Shown: piece by piece, positions 26,003-35,305 of the stretch
Position numbering within the stretch: the first letter of the stretch is position 1
Layout of the letters: each line of letters opens with the position of its first letter
Source: Paracoccaceae bacterium
GTDB lineage: Bacteria; Pseudomonadota; Alphaproteobacteria; Rhodobacterales; Rhodobacteraceae
Assembly: GCA_027013095.1 (NCBI GenBank)
Contig: JALUYI010000035.1
Location: 62,001 to 126,000 of the forward strand
Direction: 5' to 3'
Length of the DNA: 64,000 nt
The notes under the pieces: generated by a model
Told to the model about the DNA's origin: nothing
The model's input: the letters and a program-made list of their open reading frames with translations, nothing else
The model's database searches: none
Position numbers and translations under genes: made by a program

Positions 26003-27013
26003 ATGCGTTTACCCCGCACAATGCGCGCCATCGAAATTTCGCGGCCCGGCGGTCCCGATGTTTTGACCCAAGCCGTCCGCCCCGTTCCGACGCCCGGTAT
26101 TGGCGAAATTCTGATTCGCCTTCGCGCTGCAGGGGTGAACAGGCCTGATGCGTTGCAGCGTGCGGGTAGCTATGCGCCGCCGCCCGGCGCCTCTGATCTG
26201 CCCGGGCTCGAGGGCGCAGGCGAGGTGGCCGCTTGTGGCCCCGGCGTCACCAAATGGCGCGTCGGAGATCAGGTTTGCGCCCTGTTGCCGGGCGGAGGTT
26301 ACGCTGAATTTTGTGTTGCAAATCAAGACCATGCCCTTTCTATCCCGAAAGGTATGGAAATGAGTCAGGCTGCCGCCCTGTGTGAGACCTATTTCACCGT
26401 CTATTCCAATCTGTTCATGCGTGGCGGGTTGAAAGGCGGCGAGATATTCCTTGTTCACGGTGGAACGTCGGGGATCGGCACAACTGCCATTCAATTGGCC
26501 AACGCCTTTGGCGCGCGGGTTTTTGCGACTGCCGGCTCGGATGAAAAATGTCGTGTGTGTCGGGACCTTGGCGCCGAACTGGTGGTCAATTACAAGCAGT
26601 CGGATTTTGTCGCTGAAATTCGGGCTGCAACCGGCGGATATGGGGTGGATATCATCCTCGATATGGTCGGAGGTGAATATATATCCCGCAATATCAGGCT
26701 GTTGGCTCCGGATGGACGGCTGGTGATGATTGCTTTTCTCGGCGGGCCGATCACAGAATTGAATTTTGCGCAGATCATGGCCAAACGCCTGGTTGTGACG
26801 GGCTCGACCCTGCGGCCGCAAAGCGATCTGGCCAAGGCGGGGATTGCGGCGGCCCTACGCGCGCAGGTCTGGCCGTTGCTGGCCTGCGGGCGGGTCGGGC
26901 CGGTGATGGATTCGACCTTTGCGTTGGAACGGGCGGCGGACGCACACCGGCGTCTTGAGACGACGAATCATATCGGCAAGATTGTGCTGACAATGGATGA
27001 CCCGGCCCCCTGA
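26003..27013 (+). CDS. NAD(P)H-quinone oxidoreductase, zinc-free MDR family
   Basis: This 336-residue medium-chain dehydrogenase/reductase resembles quinone oxidoreductase (Qor/PIG3). It has GVNRPDALQRAGSYAPPPGASDLPGLEGAGEV at the N terminus and the cofactor loop VHGGTSGIGTTAIQLANAFGARVFATAGS (about residues 150-178). The zinc-ligand pattern of alcohol dehydrogenases is absent. PIG3-type enzymes reduce quinones one electron at a time. AAAAGGATAAGACCT precedes ATG 26003; a second in-frame ATG is 18 bases on. It is 16 bp after the COQ9 gene and likely cotranscribed. Confidence 0.9.
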   Translation: MRLPRTMRAIEISRPGGPDVLTQAVRPVPTPGIGEILIRLRAAGVNRPDALQRAGSYAPPPGASDLPGLEGAGEVAACGPGVTKWRVGDQVCALLPGGGYAEFCVANQDHALSIPKGMEMSQAAALCETYFTVYSNLFMRGGLKGGEIFLVHGGTSGIGTTAIQLANAFGARVFATAGSDEKCRVCRDLGAELVVNYKQSDFVAEIRAATGGYGVDIILDMVGGEYISRNIRLLAPDGRLVMIAFLGGPITELNFAQIMAKRLVVTGSTLRPQSDLAKAGIAAALRAQVWPLLACGRVGPVMDSTFALERAADAHRRLETTNHIGKIVLTMDDPAP

Positions 27014-27030
27014 CCCGCGGCTTTGGGAGG

Positions 27031-27672
27031 TTAGCGTAGCGGCGGAAAGAGGACCTTTTTGCGACAATCCCGACGCAGGTCAGCCCCGCAGGCGCGGGGT
27101 GTCAGGGCCTTGGACAGGCAGATGCGGACCTCTTGAAAGTAACCGTTTTTGCAGCTTAGCCTGATCATGTCCGGTTTCAGCGTCGGGTTAACCTCTAGAA
27201 ATGCGGCCTTGACCACCGAGGCGGGCAGCGCGACCGGGCGCAGAATTTGCCTGAGAATCGCAGGCCGTCTTATCCTCTCAAAGGCCTTTTGCGCGGTGTT
27301 GAAATAGGCCTTTGCGCTTAGCCCGGCGCATCGCCCGTGTTTGTCCCATTGATGGGCCACCGCCGCTGGTGACCCCATGATCTGCGCCATTGTTTCCCTG
27401 ATCCCGGGGCTTGGCGGGGGCGCAGTCGTATCGCAATAGGAAGGCCAGCCGTGTTCGAACTGCGGCCACAACCCGTGCAGGACAAAGCCGCGCTTTTGCC
27501 CAGCAGCACATTCCGCCGCGCCACGGGATGTGCCGCCCAATGCGCACCAGCTGGGGGACCAGTCAAGCGACAGCACATAATAGTCAAACCTCCCCGCCAC
27601 GGTTTTACCCCCGGCGACCGCATGGCCAATCATCAGGACGGACAACAGCACGAATGCGCTCAGGCGAAGCAT
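27031..27672 (-). CDS. Ribonuclease T2 family protein, periplasmic
   Basis: This 213-residue secreted endoribonuclease has signal peptide MLRLSAFVLLSVLMIGHAVA. Both catalytic blocks are present: HGLWPQ (His66) and QWDKHGRC (Lys111, His112). Six or more cysteines in the mature part suggest disulfides. T2 enzymes cut single-stranded RNA with little base preference through 2',3'-cyclic intermediates. Periplasmic scavenging of RNA is the usual role in bacteria. It is convergent with the quinone oxidoreductase and divergent from trcR. Confidence 0.92.
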   Translation of the reverse strand: MLRLSAFVLLSVLMIGHAVAGGKTVAGRFDYYVLSLDWSPSWCALGGTSRGAAECAAGQKRGFVLHGLWPQFEHGWPSYCDTTAPPPSPGIRETMAQIMGSPAAVAHQWDKHGRCAGLSAKAYFNTAQKAFERIRRPAILRQILRPVALPASVVKAAFLEVNPTLKPDMIRLSCKNGYFQEVRICLSKALTPRACGADLRRDCRKKVLFPPLR

Positions 27673-27803
27673 GAAATCCCCCTTTTATTTTTCGCCGATA
27701 CCTTTTATATACGCCGGTAATTCCCCTTTGAGAACGGACAGTCGCGGAATTCCGCAGCCGGTTTCACCGATCAGGGAAGATGTGTTTGAAACGAGGTACC
27801 CCA

Positions 27804-28562
27804 ATGGCCCTGCCCATCATGGCAAAAGCAACCGCCGTCTGGCTGGTGGATAATACCAGCATGACATTCAAGCAAATCGCCGATTTCTGCGGCCTGCATG
27901 AGCTGGAGGTCAACGGGATTGCCGATGGCGAAGTTGCGGTGGGGATCAAAGGCTTTGATCCGATCACCAACAACCAGCTTGACCCCGAGGAAATCGAGCG
28001 GGCCGAAAAGGATCCGGCCCACAAGCTGAAGCTGAAATATAACCCTGCCGCCGAGGGCGAACTAAAGCGCAAGGGCCCCCGCTATACGCCGCTCAGCAAG
28101 CGTCAGGACCGCCCCAGCGCAATCGCGTGGCTGGTGAAATTTCACCCCGAGCTGGCCGACAGCCAGATTTCAAAGCTGGTCGGTACGACCAAACCGACGA
28201 TTCAGGCCATTCGCGATCGCACCCATTGGAACATTTCGCAGATTCAGCCGGTTGACCCGGTCGCTCTGGGCATGTGCAAGCAGATTGAACTGGATGAGGC
28301 GGTGCGCAGGGCGGCGGCCAAAAAGACCAAGGGTGGCGAAGTCATGACCAATGACGAACGCATGAAGCTGGTCTCGACCGAGCAGTCGTTGCAGATGGAC
28401 ACCGAGCCAAAGATCCCCGCCAGCATGTCCGGGCTGGAAACCTTTACTCTGTCCGGCTCAGACAGCGCCAAGGAGGAGCCCTCGGAGGTTCTGGATGCAG
28501 AGAGCCTGTTCAACCTGCCAAAGTCCGGTGAGGACGACGACGAGAACAGCGCCGAGGATTGA
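27804..28562 (+). CDS. trcR: Cell cycle transcriptional regulator TrcR (DUF1013)
   Basis: This 252-residue DUF1013 protein is nearly confined to alphaproteobacteria. The N-terminal block MAKATAVWLVDNTSMTFKQIADFCGLHELEVNGIADGE resembles a helix-turn-helix unit; a second one is in the middle (HPELADSQISKLVGTTKPTIQAIRDRTHWN). The C-terminal third is acidic and low in complexity. The family is annotated as a cell-cycle transcription regulator. ACGAGG lies upstream of ATG 27804; an in-frame ATG at 27822 is also possible. It stands alone between divergent RNase T2 and a convergent SDR gene. Confidence 0.88.
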   Translation: MALPIMAKATAVWLVDNTSMTFKQIADFCGLHELEVNGIADGEVAVGIKGFDPITNNQLDPEEIERAEKDPAHKLKLKYNPAAEGELKRKGPRYTPLSKRQDRPSAIAWLVKFHPELADSQISKLVGTTKPTIQAIRDRTHWNISQIQPVDPVALGMCKQIELDEAVRRAAAKKTKGGEVMTNDERMKLVSTEQSLQMDTEPKIPASMSGLETFTLSGSDSAKEEPSEVLDAESLFNLPKSGEDDDENSAED

Positions 28563-28589
28563 ACGGCGCGCACTTGATGGGTCTACGCC

Positions 28590-29399
28590 CTAATGAGCCG
28601 AGGCACTGACTGGATCAATCAGAGTGCGCCCGCCGTCCACGGTCAGGATCTGACCCGTCACGAAACCGGCACAGTCCGAGGCCAGATACTGAACCGCTTC
28701 GGCGACCTCGTCGGCCTCGCCGATCCGGTGCATTGGGGTGATTTCGGTTACGCGATTGCGCATGTCCGGGCTCTCGCGCAGTTTGCCTTGCAGGCTGGCG
28801 CTCATCACGCTGCCAATAGCCACGGCGTTCACGCGTATGCGGTGTTCGGCCAGCGCCACCGCCATCGAACGCGTAACTTGATCCAAGGCTGCGGCGCTGA
28901 CCGAAAATGCCAGAAGGTCGGCTCGCGTCCGCCGGGCCGCAATTGAGGTCAGGTTGACAATCGAACCGATATTGCCCTCGGCCTGTTCATCGTCCTGCGC
29001 CTGCTTGATCATGCGTTTGGCGATCAACTGGCTGAGACGCAGGCTGGTGGCCACGTTTTGCTCCATCAAGGTTTCAAAGGCGTCCTCTTTGGGGTCCAGT
29101 GGATTTGAGGTCAGAACCTGCCGGCTGGCATTCACCAGAATATCCACGCGATCAAATTCGGCAAGGGTTGCGGACAACAGGTTGGCAAGCGTCAGATGCT
29201 GGCGCAAATCGCCGGCGAAATAGCGGGCAACACCCTCTTCAGCCGAGATTGCGTCGACCTCCGAGGCCAGTTTTTCCTCGTCCATGTCGGCGAACATGAC
29301 GCGCGCCCCCTGGGTCACGAAATGTCGCGCAATGGCCAGCCCGACGCCGTTCGCCGATCCGGTGACGATAGCGGATTTTCCGGAAATCGAAAACGACAT
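28590..29399 (-). CDS. SDR-fold protein lacking the YxxxK catalytic residues
   Basis: This 269-residue protein has a clear short-chain dehydrogenase fold. The cofactor loop TGSANGVG is at 13-20, the Ser site at Ser152 in NLTSIA and the C-terminal GQILTVDGGRTLIDP. The catalytic tyrosine and lysine are replaced: residues 165 and 169, at the correct 13-residue distance from Ser152, are Phe and Ala (AFSVSA instead of AYSASK). NNAG is also changed to NASR. It may bind NAD(P) without normal oxidoreduction, as a regulatory or structural protein. It lies 2 bp from the RsmC-like methyltransferase gene and likely shares its message. Confidence 0.85.
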   Translation of the reverse strand: MSFSISGKSAIVTGSANGVGLAIARHFVTQGARVMFADMDEEKLASEVDAISAEEGVARYFAGDLRQHLTLANLLSATLAEFDRVDILVNASRQVLTSNPLDPKEDAFETLMEQNVATSLRLSQLIAKRMIKQAQDDEQAEGNIGSIVNLTSIAARRTRADLLAFSVSAAALDQVTRSMAVALAEHRIRVNAVAIGSVMSASLQGKLRESPDMRNRVTEITPMHRIGEADEVAEAVQYLASDCAGFVTGQILTVDGGRTLIDPVSASAH

Positions 29400-29401
29400 G
29401 G

Positions 29402-30475
29402 TTATCTCCTTTTCCGTCGCGGGCCGGTTCGGGCCGGGGCGGCGGAATTCGCGGATTGATGGGGTCGGCTGCTCTTGGGGCGGGCGGCGAGGATCGCCTT
29501 GAAATGATGGGTCTCTTCCAGCGTCTGGATATGCGCAAAACGGGCATCCAGCGTTGCCTCATAGGGCAATTGCCGGTTGGCGACAAGCCACAGCGTGCCC
29601 TTTGGTTTTAGCAGGCGGGCGGCGGTTTCGATAAAGGAAAGGCCCAGCGACGGGGTTGCGGCGCGCCCCTGATGAAAGGGCGGGTTGCAAAGGATTGCGT
29701 CATATCGCGGGTCGGTATCCATCTGCACGACATCCGCCCAGTGAAACGTGGCCCGTGGATCGGCAATATTCTGGCGCGCCGCCTCAAGCGCGGTTTTTTC
29801 GGCCTCAAAAAGGTCAATCCGCCTGATGTCTGGCGCTGTTTTCAGGGCCGCTGCGCTGAGCCAGCCCCATCCGGCGCCAAGGTCGGCCACATCCCCGGCA
29901 ATACGCGTATCAAAATGCGCGGCCAGCAAAAGTGATCCGGGGTCGGCACGGGCTGGCGAGAACATGCCCGGAGCGCTGAAAAAACCGTCCTTGTTTCGGG
30001 CCAGGTTCAGATCGTCGCGCCATGCCAGTACGGGGTCGGGCAGAACCACGGGACGCCGGATCCAGAAGATCCGCCCGTGATGCTTGGCCAGACTGCCGTC
30101 CGGGGGCAGGTGGGATTTGCAATGCTTGTGGATCGAGTCGATTCCGTCGGTGCGGTTCCCGTCAACGATCACTAGCCCCCCGGCTTCGGTTGCCAGCAGT
30201 GCCTTGGCAATCAGGCCGAGGGTCTCCTGCTTGGAGCGGGTGATATGAACGAGGCTGGCGCCAAATTGGCCCTCTTTGGGGACGTCGGGCGCTGCCGGGC
30301 CTTGGACCTGCAGGCCGTCATGCTGGGGTTTGAAGCTGTTGAAAAACCGCCGTCGGTTGGCCGGCAGTACATCGTAGTTAAAATCGGTCTGCGCCCGAAA
30401 AACGGCGATCTCGCCGGTTTGCGGCAAGACCAGTTCGGACCGCTCAAGAGCTATATTCAGGCGGGACACCGGCAT
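29402..30475 (-). CDS. Class I SAM-dependent methyltransferase (RsmC/RlmG-like)
   Basis: This 357-residue protein resembles rRNA guanine-N2 methyltransferases. The C-terminal half has the SAM-binding motif VADLGAGWGWLS and the catalytic NPPFHQGR (Asn-Pro-Pro-Phe with the HQG extension typical of RsmC/RlmG). The N-terminal half is a degenerate methyltransferase-like domain, also as in RsmC. It likely methylates a guanine in 16S or 23S rRNA; the exact site is not decidable here. The C terminus is a basic tail (RTGPRRKRR). It lies between clpS and the SDR-like gene. Confidence 0.85.
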   Translation of the reverse strand: MPVSRLNIALERSELVLPQTGEIAVFRAQTDFNYDVLPANRRRFFNSFKPQHDGLQVQGPAAPDVPKEGQFGASLVHITRSKQETLGLIAKALLATEAGGLVIVDGNRTDGIDSIHKHCKSHLPPDGSLAKHHGRIFWIRRPVVLPDPVLAWRDDLNLARNKDGFFSAPGMFSPARADPGSLLLAAHFDTRIAGDVADLGAGWGWLSAAALKTAPDIRRIDLFEAEKTALEAARQNIADPRATFHWADVVQMDTDPRYDAILCNPPFHQGRAATPSLGLSFIETAARLLKPKGTLWLVANRQLPYEATLDARFAHIQTLEETHHFKAILAARPKSSRPHQSANSAAPARTGPRRKRR

Positions 30476-30496
30476 GATGCGTATAAGGCGCGGGCC

Positions 30497-30856
30497 TTAT
30501 TCCTTCTCCATGGTGCATTGAAGAGGGTGCTGGTTGCGGCGCGCCAATTCCATCACCTGCGCGACCTTGGTTTCTGCAATTTCAAACGAGAAAACACCCA
30601 CGACGGCGACCCCCTTGTTGTGAACGGTCAACATGACGTCAACCGCGTGTTGATGGGAAATGCCGAAAAACCGCTCCAGAACATAGACGACGAATTCCAT
30701 TGGCGTGTAATCGTCGTTCAACAACAGAACCTTGTAGAGCGGAGGCCGTTTGGTTTTTTCGCGCGTTCGGGTAACAACGGCGGTATCGCCATTGCCGTCC
30801 TTGTCGTCTGAACCTGTCATGACCAAGGGGATCAAGGGTCCCTCCGCGTGACTCAT
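30497..30856 (-). CDS. clpS: ATP-dependent Clp protease adaptor ClpS
   Basis: This protein of about 119 residues delivers N-degron substrates to ClpAP. The core matches Clp[29 protein letters not shown], with the DDYTPMEFV degron-binding pocket, followed by [20 protein letters not shown]. Alternative starts are GTG 30865 and ATG 30820; none has a good ribosome site. A minus-strand TATACT at 30878-30873 could be a -10 element giving a very short or absent leader. The methyltransferase gene follows 21 bp downstream. Confidence 0.94.
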   Translation of the reverse strand: MSHAEGPLIPLVMTGSDDKDGNGDTAVVTRTREKTKRPPLYKVLLLNDDYTPMEFVVYVLERFFGISHQHAVDVMLTVHNKGVAVVGVFSFEIAETKVAQVMELARRNQHPLQCTMEKE

Positions 30857-31115
30857 GTGCTGCACATTCTTTAGTATACGTCAGAAATGGTAAAAAATGA
30901 ATTAGTGTCTGCGGCGCGAAAATTCCAGTTATATTTTCCGAATTCGGCGATTCAAGGTCGATTGGCTCATTCGGGCTGGCGGCAAAATCGACCGTTCGTC
31001 ACCACCCAAAGGGAAAAAATGATTTTATTGGGCCAAGTCACATGTTACGGTCGGATCACAACAAAAGAAGTCGCGCAAACAGTGGCTCTTGAGGCAGTTC
31101 ATCGTCGGAGTTCCG

Positions 31116-32438
31116 ATGGCAAGGCAGGTTATTCGCGGGTTTTTCCTTGCGCTGGTGCTCGTGTTTGCGGGTGCTGCGGTGCGGGCTGCACCGTTTGCCG
31201 CCATCGTGATCGATGCGCGGGACGGCAAGGTTCTTTATGCGCGCAACGCCGATACCCGTCTTTATCCGGCGTCGCTAACCAAGATGATGACCCTTTATGT
31301 GACCTTCGAGGCCATTCGGAACGGTGAAATCACGCTGGATACGGTGGTTCGGATATCCAAAAAGGCAGCTGCCGAGCCGCCGTCCCATCTGGGTTTGCGC
31401 CCCGGTCAGCGCATCAAGCTGCGCTATCTTATTCGCGCCGCGGCGGTCAAGTCGGCAAATGACGCGGCCACTGCGATTGGCGAGGCCGTCGGGGGCAGCG
31501 AGGCGGGTTTTGCCCGACGGATGAACAGGACCGCCAAGGCGCTGGGGATGACCCGCACAACCTTTAGAAATGCCAATGGTCTGACCCGATCCGGGCATCT
31601 CTCGACGGCGCGGGACATGGCCATTCTGGGGCGGCATCTGTTTTTCGATTTTCCGCAATATTACAACCTGTTTTCGCGTCTCAAGACCAATGCCGGTGGC
31701 AAGATCGTGCACAACACCAACCGTCGGTTCCTGCGCTCGTACCGGGGTGCGGACGGGATCAAGACCGGATATACGCAGGCCGCCGGTTTCAATTTGGTGG
31801 CCTCGGCGCGGCGTGGCCAGAAACGTATTATCGGCGTCGTATTCGGCGGGCGCTCGACCGCGATGCGCAACGCCAAAATGGCCCAGCTTCTGGACCTCGG
31901 CTTTCGTCGTGCGCCGGCCTTTGTCAAGATCCAGAAGCCAGCCTTGCCGACCTATGGTCGGCCAAAGCCGGTGTTGCTGGCCTCGGGTGCGGTTACGCGC
32001 AGCATAAGGCCACGGCCACGGGCGGTGCGCAGCAAGCTGGAAACAAAAAAACTGATGCTGGCCATCGGAGACGCCGTGAAAAAGGCCCAGAGCGAGGCCC
32101 CGGATGTCACGGCCAGTCAGGCCGAGACCGCAACGCTCCGTCCGGCCCCACGGGACGACGGGCTTAAGGTGATCACCCGCGTGTCAACCTCCTCAGGGGA
32201 TCGCCAGTGGGACGTTAGGATCGGGATATTACCAACCCGCAACAAGGCAGAAAAACTGTTGTTGCAAACGGCGTTGATGGACCTCAGCTCTCTGGATGGC
32301 GCGTTGCGCAAGGTGGTGCCAAAGGCGGGGCGGTATCAGGCGCACTTCGTCGGCCTCAGCCGGGCGTCGGCAGAGCGCGCCTGCAGCCGCCTTAATGCGT
32401 GGCAACGGTCCTGCGTGGTGATCGGCCCGAACGGGTAA
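31116..32438 (+). CDS. D-alanyl-D-alanine carboxypeptidase (peptidase S11) with SPOR-like tail
   Basis: This 440-residue penicillin-binding protein of the DacA/DacC type trims D-Ala from peptidoglycan stem peptides. Signal peptide: residues 1-25. Active-site motifs are all present: SLTK at 53-56, SAN at 113-115 and KTG at 216-218. After an Ala/Arg/Lys-rich linker (about 280-360) a C-terminal SPOR-like domain follows (QWDVRIGILPTRNKAEKLL to ACSRLNAWQRSCVVIGP), expected to bind denuded glycan at division sites. GGAG precedes ATG 31116. The 250-bp gap to clpS is AT-rich and presumably holds both promoters. Confidence 0.92.
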   Translation: MARQVIRGFFLALVLVFAGAAVRAAPFAAIVIDARDGKVLYARNADTRLYPASLTKMMTLYVTFEAIRNGEITLDTVVRISKKAAAEPPSHLGLRPGQRIKLRYLIRAAAVKSANDAATAIGEAVGGSEAGFARRMNRTAKALGMTRTTFRNANGLTRSGHLSTARDMAILGRHLFFDFPQYYNLFSRLKTNAGGKIVHNTNRRFLRSYRGADGIKTGYTQAAGFNLVASARRGQKRIIGVVFGGRSTAMRNAKMAQLLDLGFRRAPAFVKIQKPALPTYGRPKPVLLASGAVTRSIRPRPRAVRSKLETKKLMLAIGDAVKKAQSEAPDVTASQAETATLRPAPRDDGLKVITRVSTSSGDRQWDVRIGILPTRNKAEKLLLQTALMDLSSLDGALRKVVPKAGRYQAHFVGLSRASAERACSRLNAWQRSCVVIGPNG

Positions 32439-32492
32439 TATCCCCTGCGTATGAACAAAGCAACGCCTCGGCGACGTCTTGGGTGCCGCGGG

Positions 32493-32651
32493 TCACTCTT
32501 TGGGGTGGTCGTCATAATCCGTACGCAGGATGCGGTTCGCGTCGCCCTCGGGATCGTCGAATTGGCCGGCCTTGACCATCCAGAAAAAGGCGGCCAGACC
32601 AAGCCCCCCCAGAAATAACGAAACCGGAATAAGTACGGCGATGATTTGCAT
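32493..32651 (-). CDS. ccoS: cbb3-type cytochrome oxidase assembly protein CcoS
   Basis: This 52-residue protein has one membrane helix (IAVLIPVSLFLGGLGLAAFFWMV) followed by KAGQFDDPEGDANRILRTDYDD, the CcoS hallmark. CcoS is needed to mature the cbb3 oxidase, probably with haem or copper insertion into CcoN. It starts 2 bp after ccoI and ends the ccoGHIS operon. The gene lies inside a longer unused open frame. Confidence 0.94.
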   Translation of the reverse strand: MQIIAVLIPVSLFLGGLGLAAFFWMVKAGQFDDPEGDANRILRTDYDDHPKE

Positions 32652-32653
32652 GA

Positions 32654-34843
32654 TTAACGCAGCCTCCACGAGTTGAGAGTCACCGTGATCGAGGATGCGC
32701 TCATCGCCAGCGCCGCAAGCAGGGGGGTGGCCAGCCCCAGCAGGGCAACAGGTATGGCGATGGCGTTGTAAATCACGGCGAGGCCAAAATTCTCCTTGAC
32801 CCGTTGCCGCGCCGAGCGGGCGGTTTTCACACATTCCGCGATTACCGAGAAATCCTGCCCGAGAATCACGATATCAGAAGCGACCCGCGCAACGTCAAGC
32901 GCCGACGCTGGCGAGATCGAGACATGGGCTGCGGTAAGGGCGGCAGTGTCGTTCAGACCGTCACCTACCATCAGGACCTTGTGACCCTGCTCGCCCAGAC
33001 TGGTGATCTTGCCGAGTTTTTCATCCGGCAGGACATTGGCGATGACCTGATCGAGGCCAAGGTCGCCACCAACCGCTTCAGCGGCCATTTGCGTGTCACC
33101 TGTCAGTATCACGGTTTTCAGGCCCATTGCCGAGAGCTGCGGAATAAGATCGGCAGCGCCGGGACGCAGGGCATCGGCAAAGGCGAACATGATTGGCTCG
33201 CCGTCCCCGCGCCGAAGATAGGTTGCGGTGGTTTCCCCCGCGCTGGCGCCGACCCATGATGCACGCCCCAGACGGACCTCAACGCCTCTCAAATACGCCC
33301 GGACGCCATATCCGGGAACCTCTTTGACGGCATCAAGCCCGGGGAGGTCGACCGCCAGACCCCGGTCCTGTGCGGCGGTCAACAGCGCCGTCGCCAGAGG
33401 GTGGGCGCTGTGCCGCGCAAGACTGGCGGCGAGGGCAAGGTCACGCGCGTCAATGGTGTCCGCTGACACCAGTCGCGGCGTGCCTTGGGTCAGCGTGCCG
33501 GTCTTGTCAAACAGGACCGTATCGACCTCGGCTAAACGCTCCAGCGCGGTTCCGTTTTTCAGCAACACACCCTGACGATACAAACGTCCGCTGGCTGCTG
33601 TTGTGACCGCGGGGACAGCCAGCCCCAGCGCACAGGGGCAGGTGATGATCAGGACCGATATGGCGATATTGATGGACAGCCGCAGATCGCCGGTCAGCAG
33701 AAACCAGCCGACAAAGGCGGCGGCAGCCAGCAGGTGGACCCCCGGTGCGTAGATGGCGGCGGCCCGGTCGGCCAGCGAGGTATATCTGTTGCGTGAGCTT
33801 TCTGCCAGCGCCACCAGACTGGCCATTTTCTGCAGGGTTGAATCCTTTGCCTGGGCGGTGACTCGCATGGTCAGGCTGCCCGTCAGATTGATCTCGCCGG
33901 CGTTGATCGGTTGGTTCGGGCCGACATAGGCCGGTCGGCTTTCGCCGGTCAGAAAGGCGCGGTCGATCTCGCTTTCGCCGCTCAGAACCACCCCGTCCAC
34001 AGGCACCCGGATCCCGGGTTTTATGATGACGATATCGCCCTTGTTCAGGGCTCCCACATCGGTGATCACTTCTTGCCCGTTCACCAGTTTCAGGGCGCGA
34101 GGAACCTCAAGAGCGGTCAGTTCCTGTGCCGCCGAGCGGGCGCTGGCACGGGTGCGGTAATCCAGATAGCGCCCGGCAAGCAGAAAGAAGGTCAGGGACA
34201 AGGCCGCATCGAAATAGGCGTCACGTCCCCCGGCCATGGTTTCAAACAGCGACATGCCTGCGGCCAGTGTGATTGCCAGCGAGATCGGCACGTCCATATT
34301 CAACCGCCGCACACGCAGGGCAGACAGCGCGTTCCTGAAAAAGGGTTGGGCGGCAAACCCCACCGCGGGAAGGGCGACAAGGGCCGAGAACCAGTGCAGA
34401 AGGTTTCGCGTCTCCCCCTCGGCTCCGGCCCAGACTGCCACCGACAGCAGCATGACATTCATGGCGGCAAAACCGGCAACCGCCAGACGCATCAAGAGGT
34501 CGCGCCCTCCGGTATCAACGCGCGCTTCTGCCAGCAGGGCGGGTTCCAACTCATGCGCTTCATAGCCGATGCCCGAGAGGACCTCAACCAGATCGGCAGG
34601 GCTGATCGATTCATCGGCTTTGACACTGACCCGTTTCAGCGACAGGTTGACCCGCGCCTCCGAGACGCCCTCGACCTTTTCCAGCCCGCGCTCAACCGCC
34701 GAGATGCAACCTGCGCAATGGACCGTGGGAACCGACAGCATGATATTGCCGCCATCAGGGGCGGCCTCGGGTGCCGCAACCTCGGCGGGGCTGACGGCAC
34801 AGGCTGGGCAGGCCGCCGGGCGTGGGAGGACCTCGGGGGCCAT
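32654..34843 (-). CDS. ccoI: Copper-translocating P1B-type ATPase CcoI
   Basis: This 729-residue membrane pump supplies copper for the cbb3 oxidase. An N-terminal CPAC (Cys12, Cys15) comes before a heavy-metal-associated domain with HCAGC (Cys43, Cys46). About eight helices follow; helix 6 carries ITCPCALGLAVP. The phosphorylation site is DKTGTLTQG, the nucleotide domain has HSAHPLA, and the hinge has GDGLNDTAAL. The additional N-terminal CxxC may be a second metal site. It is the third gene of ccoGHIS and follows ccoH by 2 bp. Confidence 0.96.
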   Translation of the reverse strand: MAPEVLPRPAACPACAVSPAEVAAPEAAPDGGNIMLSVPTVHCAGCISAVERGLEKVEGVSEARVNLSLKRVSVKADESISPADLVEVLSGIGYEAHELEPALLAEARVDTGGRDLLMRLAVAGFAAMNVMLLSVAVWAGAEGETRNLLHWFSALVALPAVGFAAQPFFRNALSALRVRRLNMDVPISLAITLAAGMSLFETMAGGRDAYFDAALSLTFFLLAGRYLDYRTRASARSAAQELTALEVPRALKLVNGQEVITDVGALNKGDIVIIKPGIRVPVDGVVLSGESEIDRAFLTGESRPAYVGPNQPINAGEINLTGSLTMRVTAQAKDSTLQKMASLVALAESSRNRYTSLADRAAAIYAPGVHLLAAAAFVGWFLLTGDLRLSINIAISVLIITCPCALGLAVPAVTTAASGRLYRQGVLLKNGTALERLAEVDTVLFDKTGTLTQGTPRLVSADTIDARDLALAASLARHSAHPLATALLTAAQDRGLAVDLPGLDAVKEVPGYGVRAYLRGVEVRLGRASWVGASAGETTATYLRRGDGEPIMFAFADALRPGAADLIPQLSAMGLKTVILTGDTQMAAEAVGGDLGLDQVIANVLPDEKLGKITSLGEQGHKVLMVGDGLNDTAALTAAHVSISPASALDVARVASDIVILGQDFSVIAECVKTARSARQRVKENFGLAVIYNAIAIPVALLGLATPLLAALAMSASSITVTLNSWRLR

Positions 34844-34845
34844 GC

Positions 34846-35304
34846 TCAGCGAGTCACATAGATTGGCAGGCGCTGGTGGAATTTTTCACCATCGGGCGCG
34901 GTTGCGGTAAAACGGACCTCCCATTTTCCCGGCGCCAGACTGAGCGGAACGCGGTACGGGCGCGCCCCTTGTGCAAAGGTCAGCTTTTTATCGGCCCAGT
35001 CATAGGCGGCGCGCCCGACCGTGGCCTCAAGCAGCGTGATCCGGGCGGGGGCCCCCGTCTTGTCGCGAATTTGCAAGGTCAGGACCTTGCCGTCAAACGA
35101 CGTCTTGGCGTGCCAGCCAAGGTTGATCTGCGCCTCGCGGTCGCGGTTGAAATTCTGGCTGGCGACATAGGTGTTGTGCACCTCAAGCCCTGGGAACGTT
35201 CCCAGCGCCGCATAGACCAGCGACAAGTTTGCGCCAATAATGACCAGAAAGAACGAGACAACCACCAACAGGAATTTCCGGCCGGTAAATTTACGCACAG
35301 CCAT
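34846..35304 (-). CDS. ccoH: FixH family protein, cbb3 oxidase assembly
   Basis: This 152-residue protein with one N-terminal helix (about residues 9-30) and a periplasmic beta-rich domain matches CcoH/FixH. Conserved features are the NFNRD block (SQNFNRDREAQINLGWHAKTSF) and the end APDGEKFHQRLPIYV. It helps assemble or stabilise the cbb3 complex. It follows ccoG by 1 bp. Confidence 0.92.
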   Translation of the reverse strand: MAVRKFTGRKFLLVVVSFFLVIIGANLSLVYAALGTFPGLEVHNTYVASQNFNRDREAQINLGWHAKTSFDGKVLTLQIRDKTGAPARITLLEATVGRAAYDWADKKLTFAQGARPYRVPLSLAPGKWEVRFTATAPDGEKFHQRLPIYVTR

Positions 35305-35305
35305 G

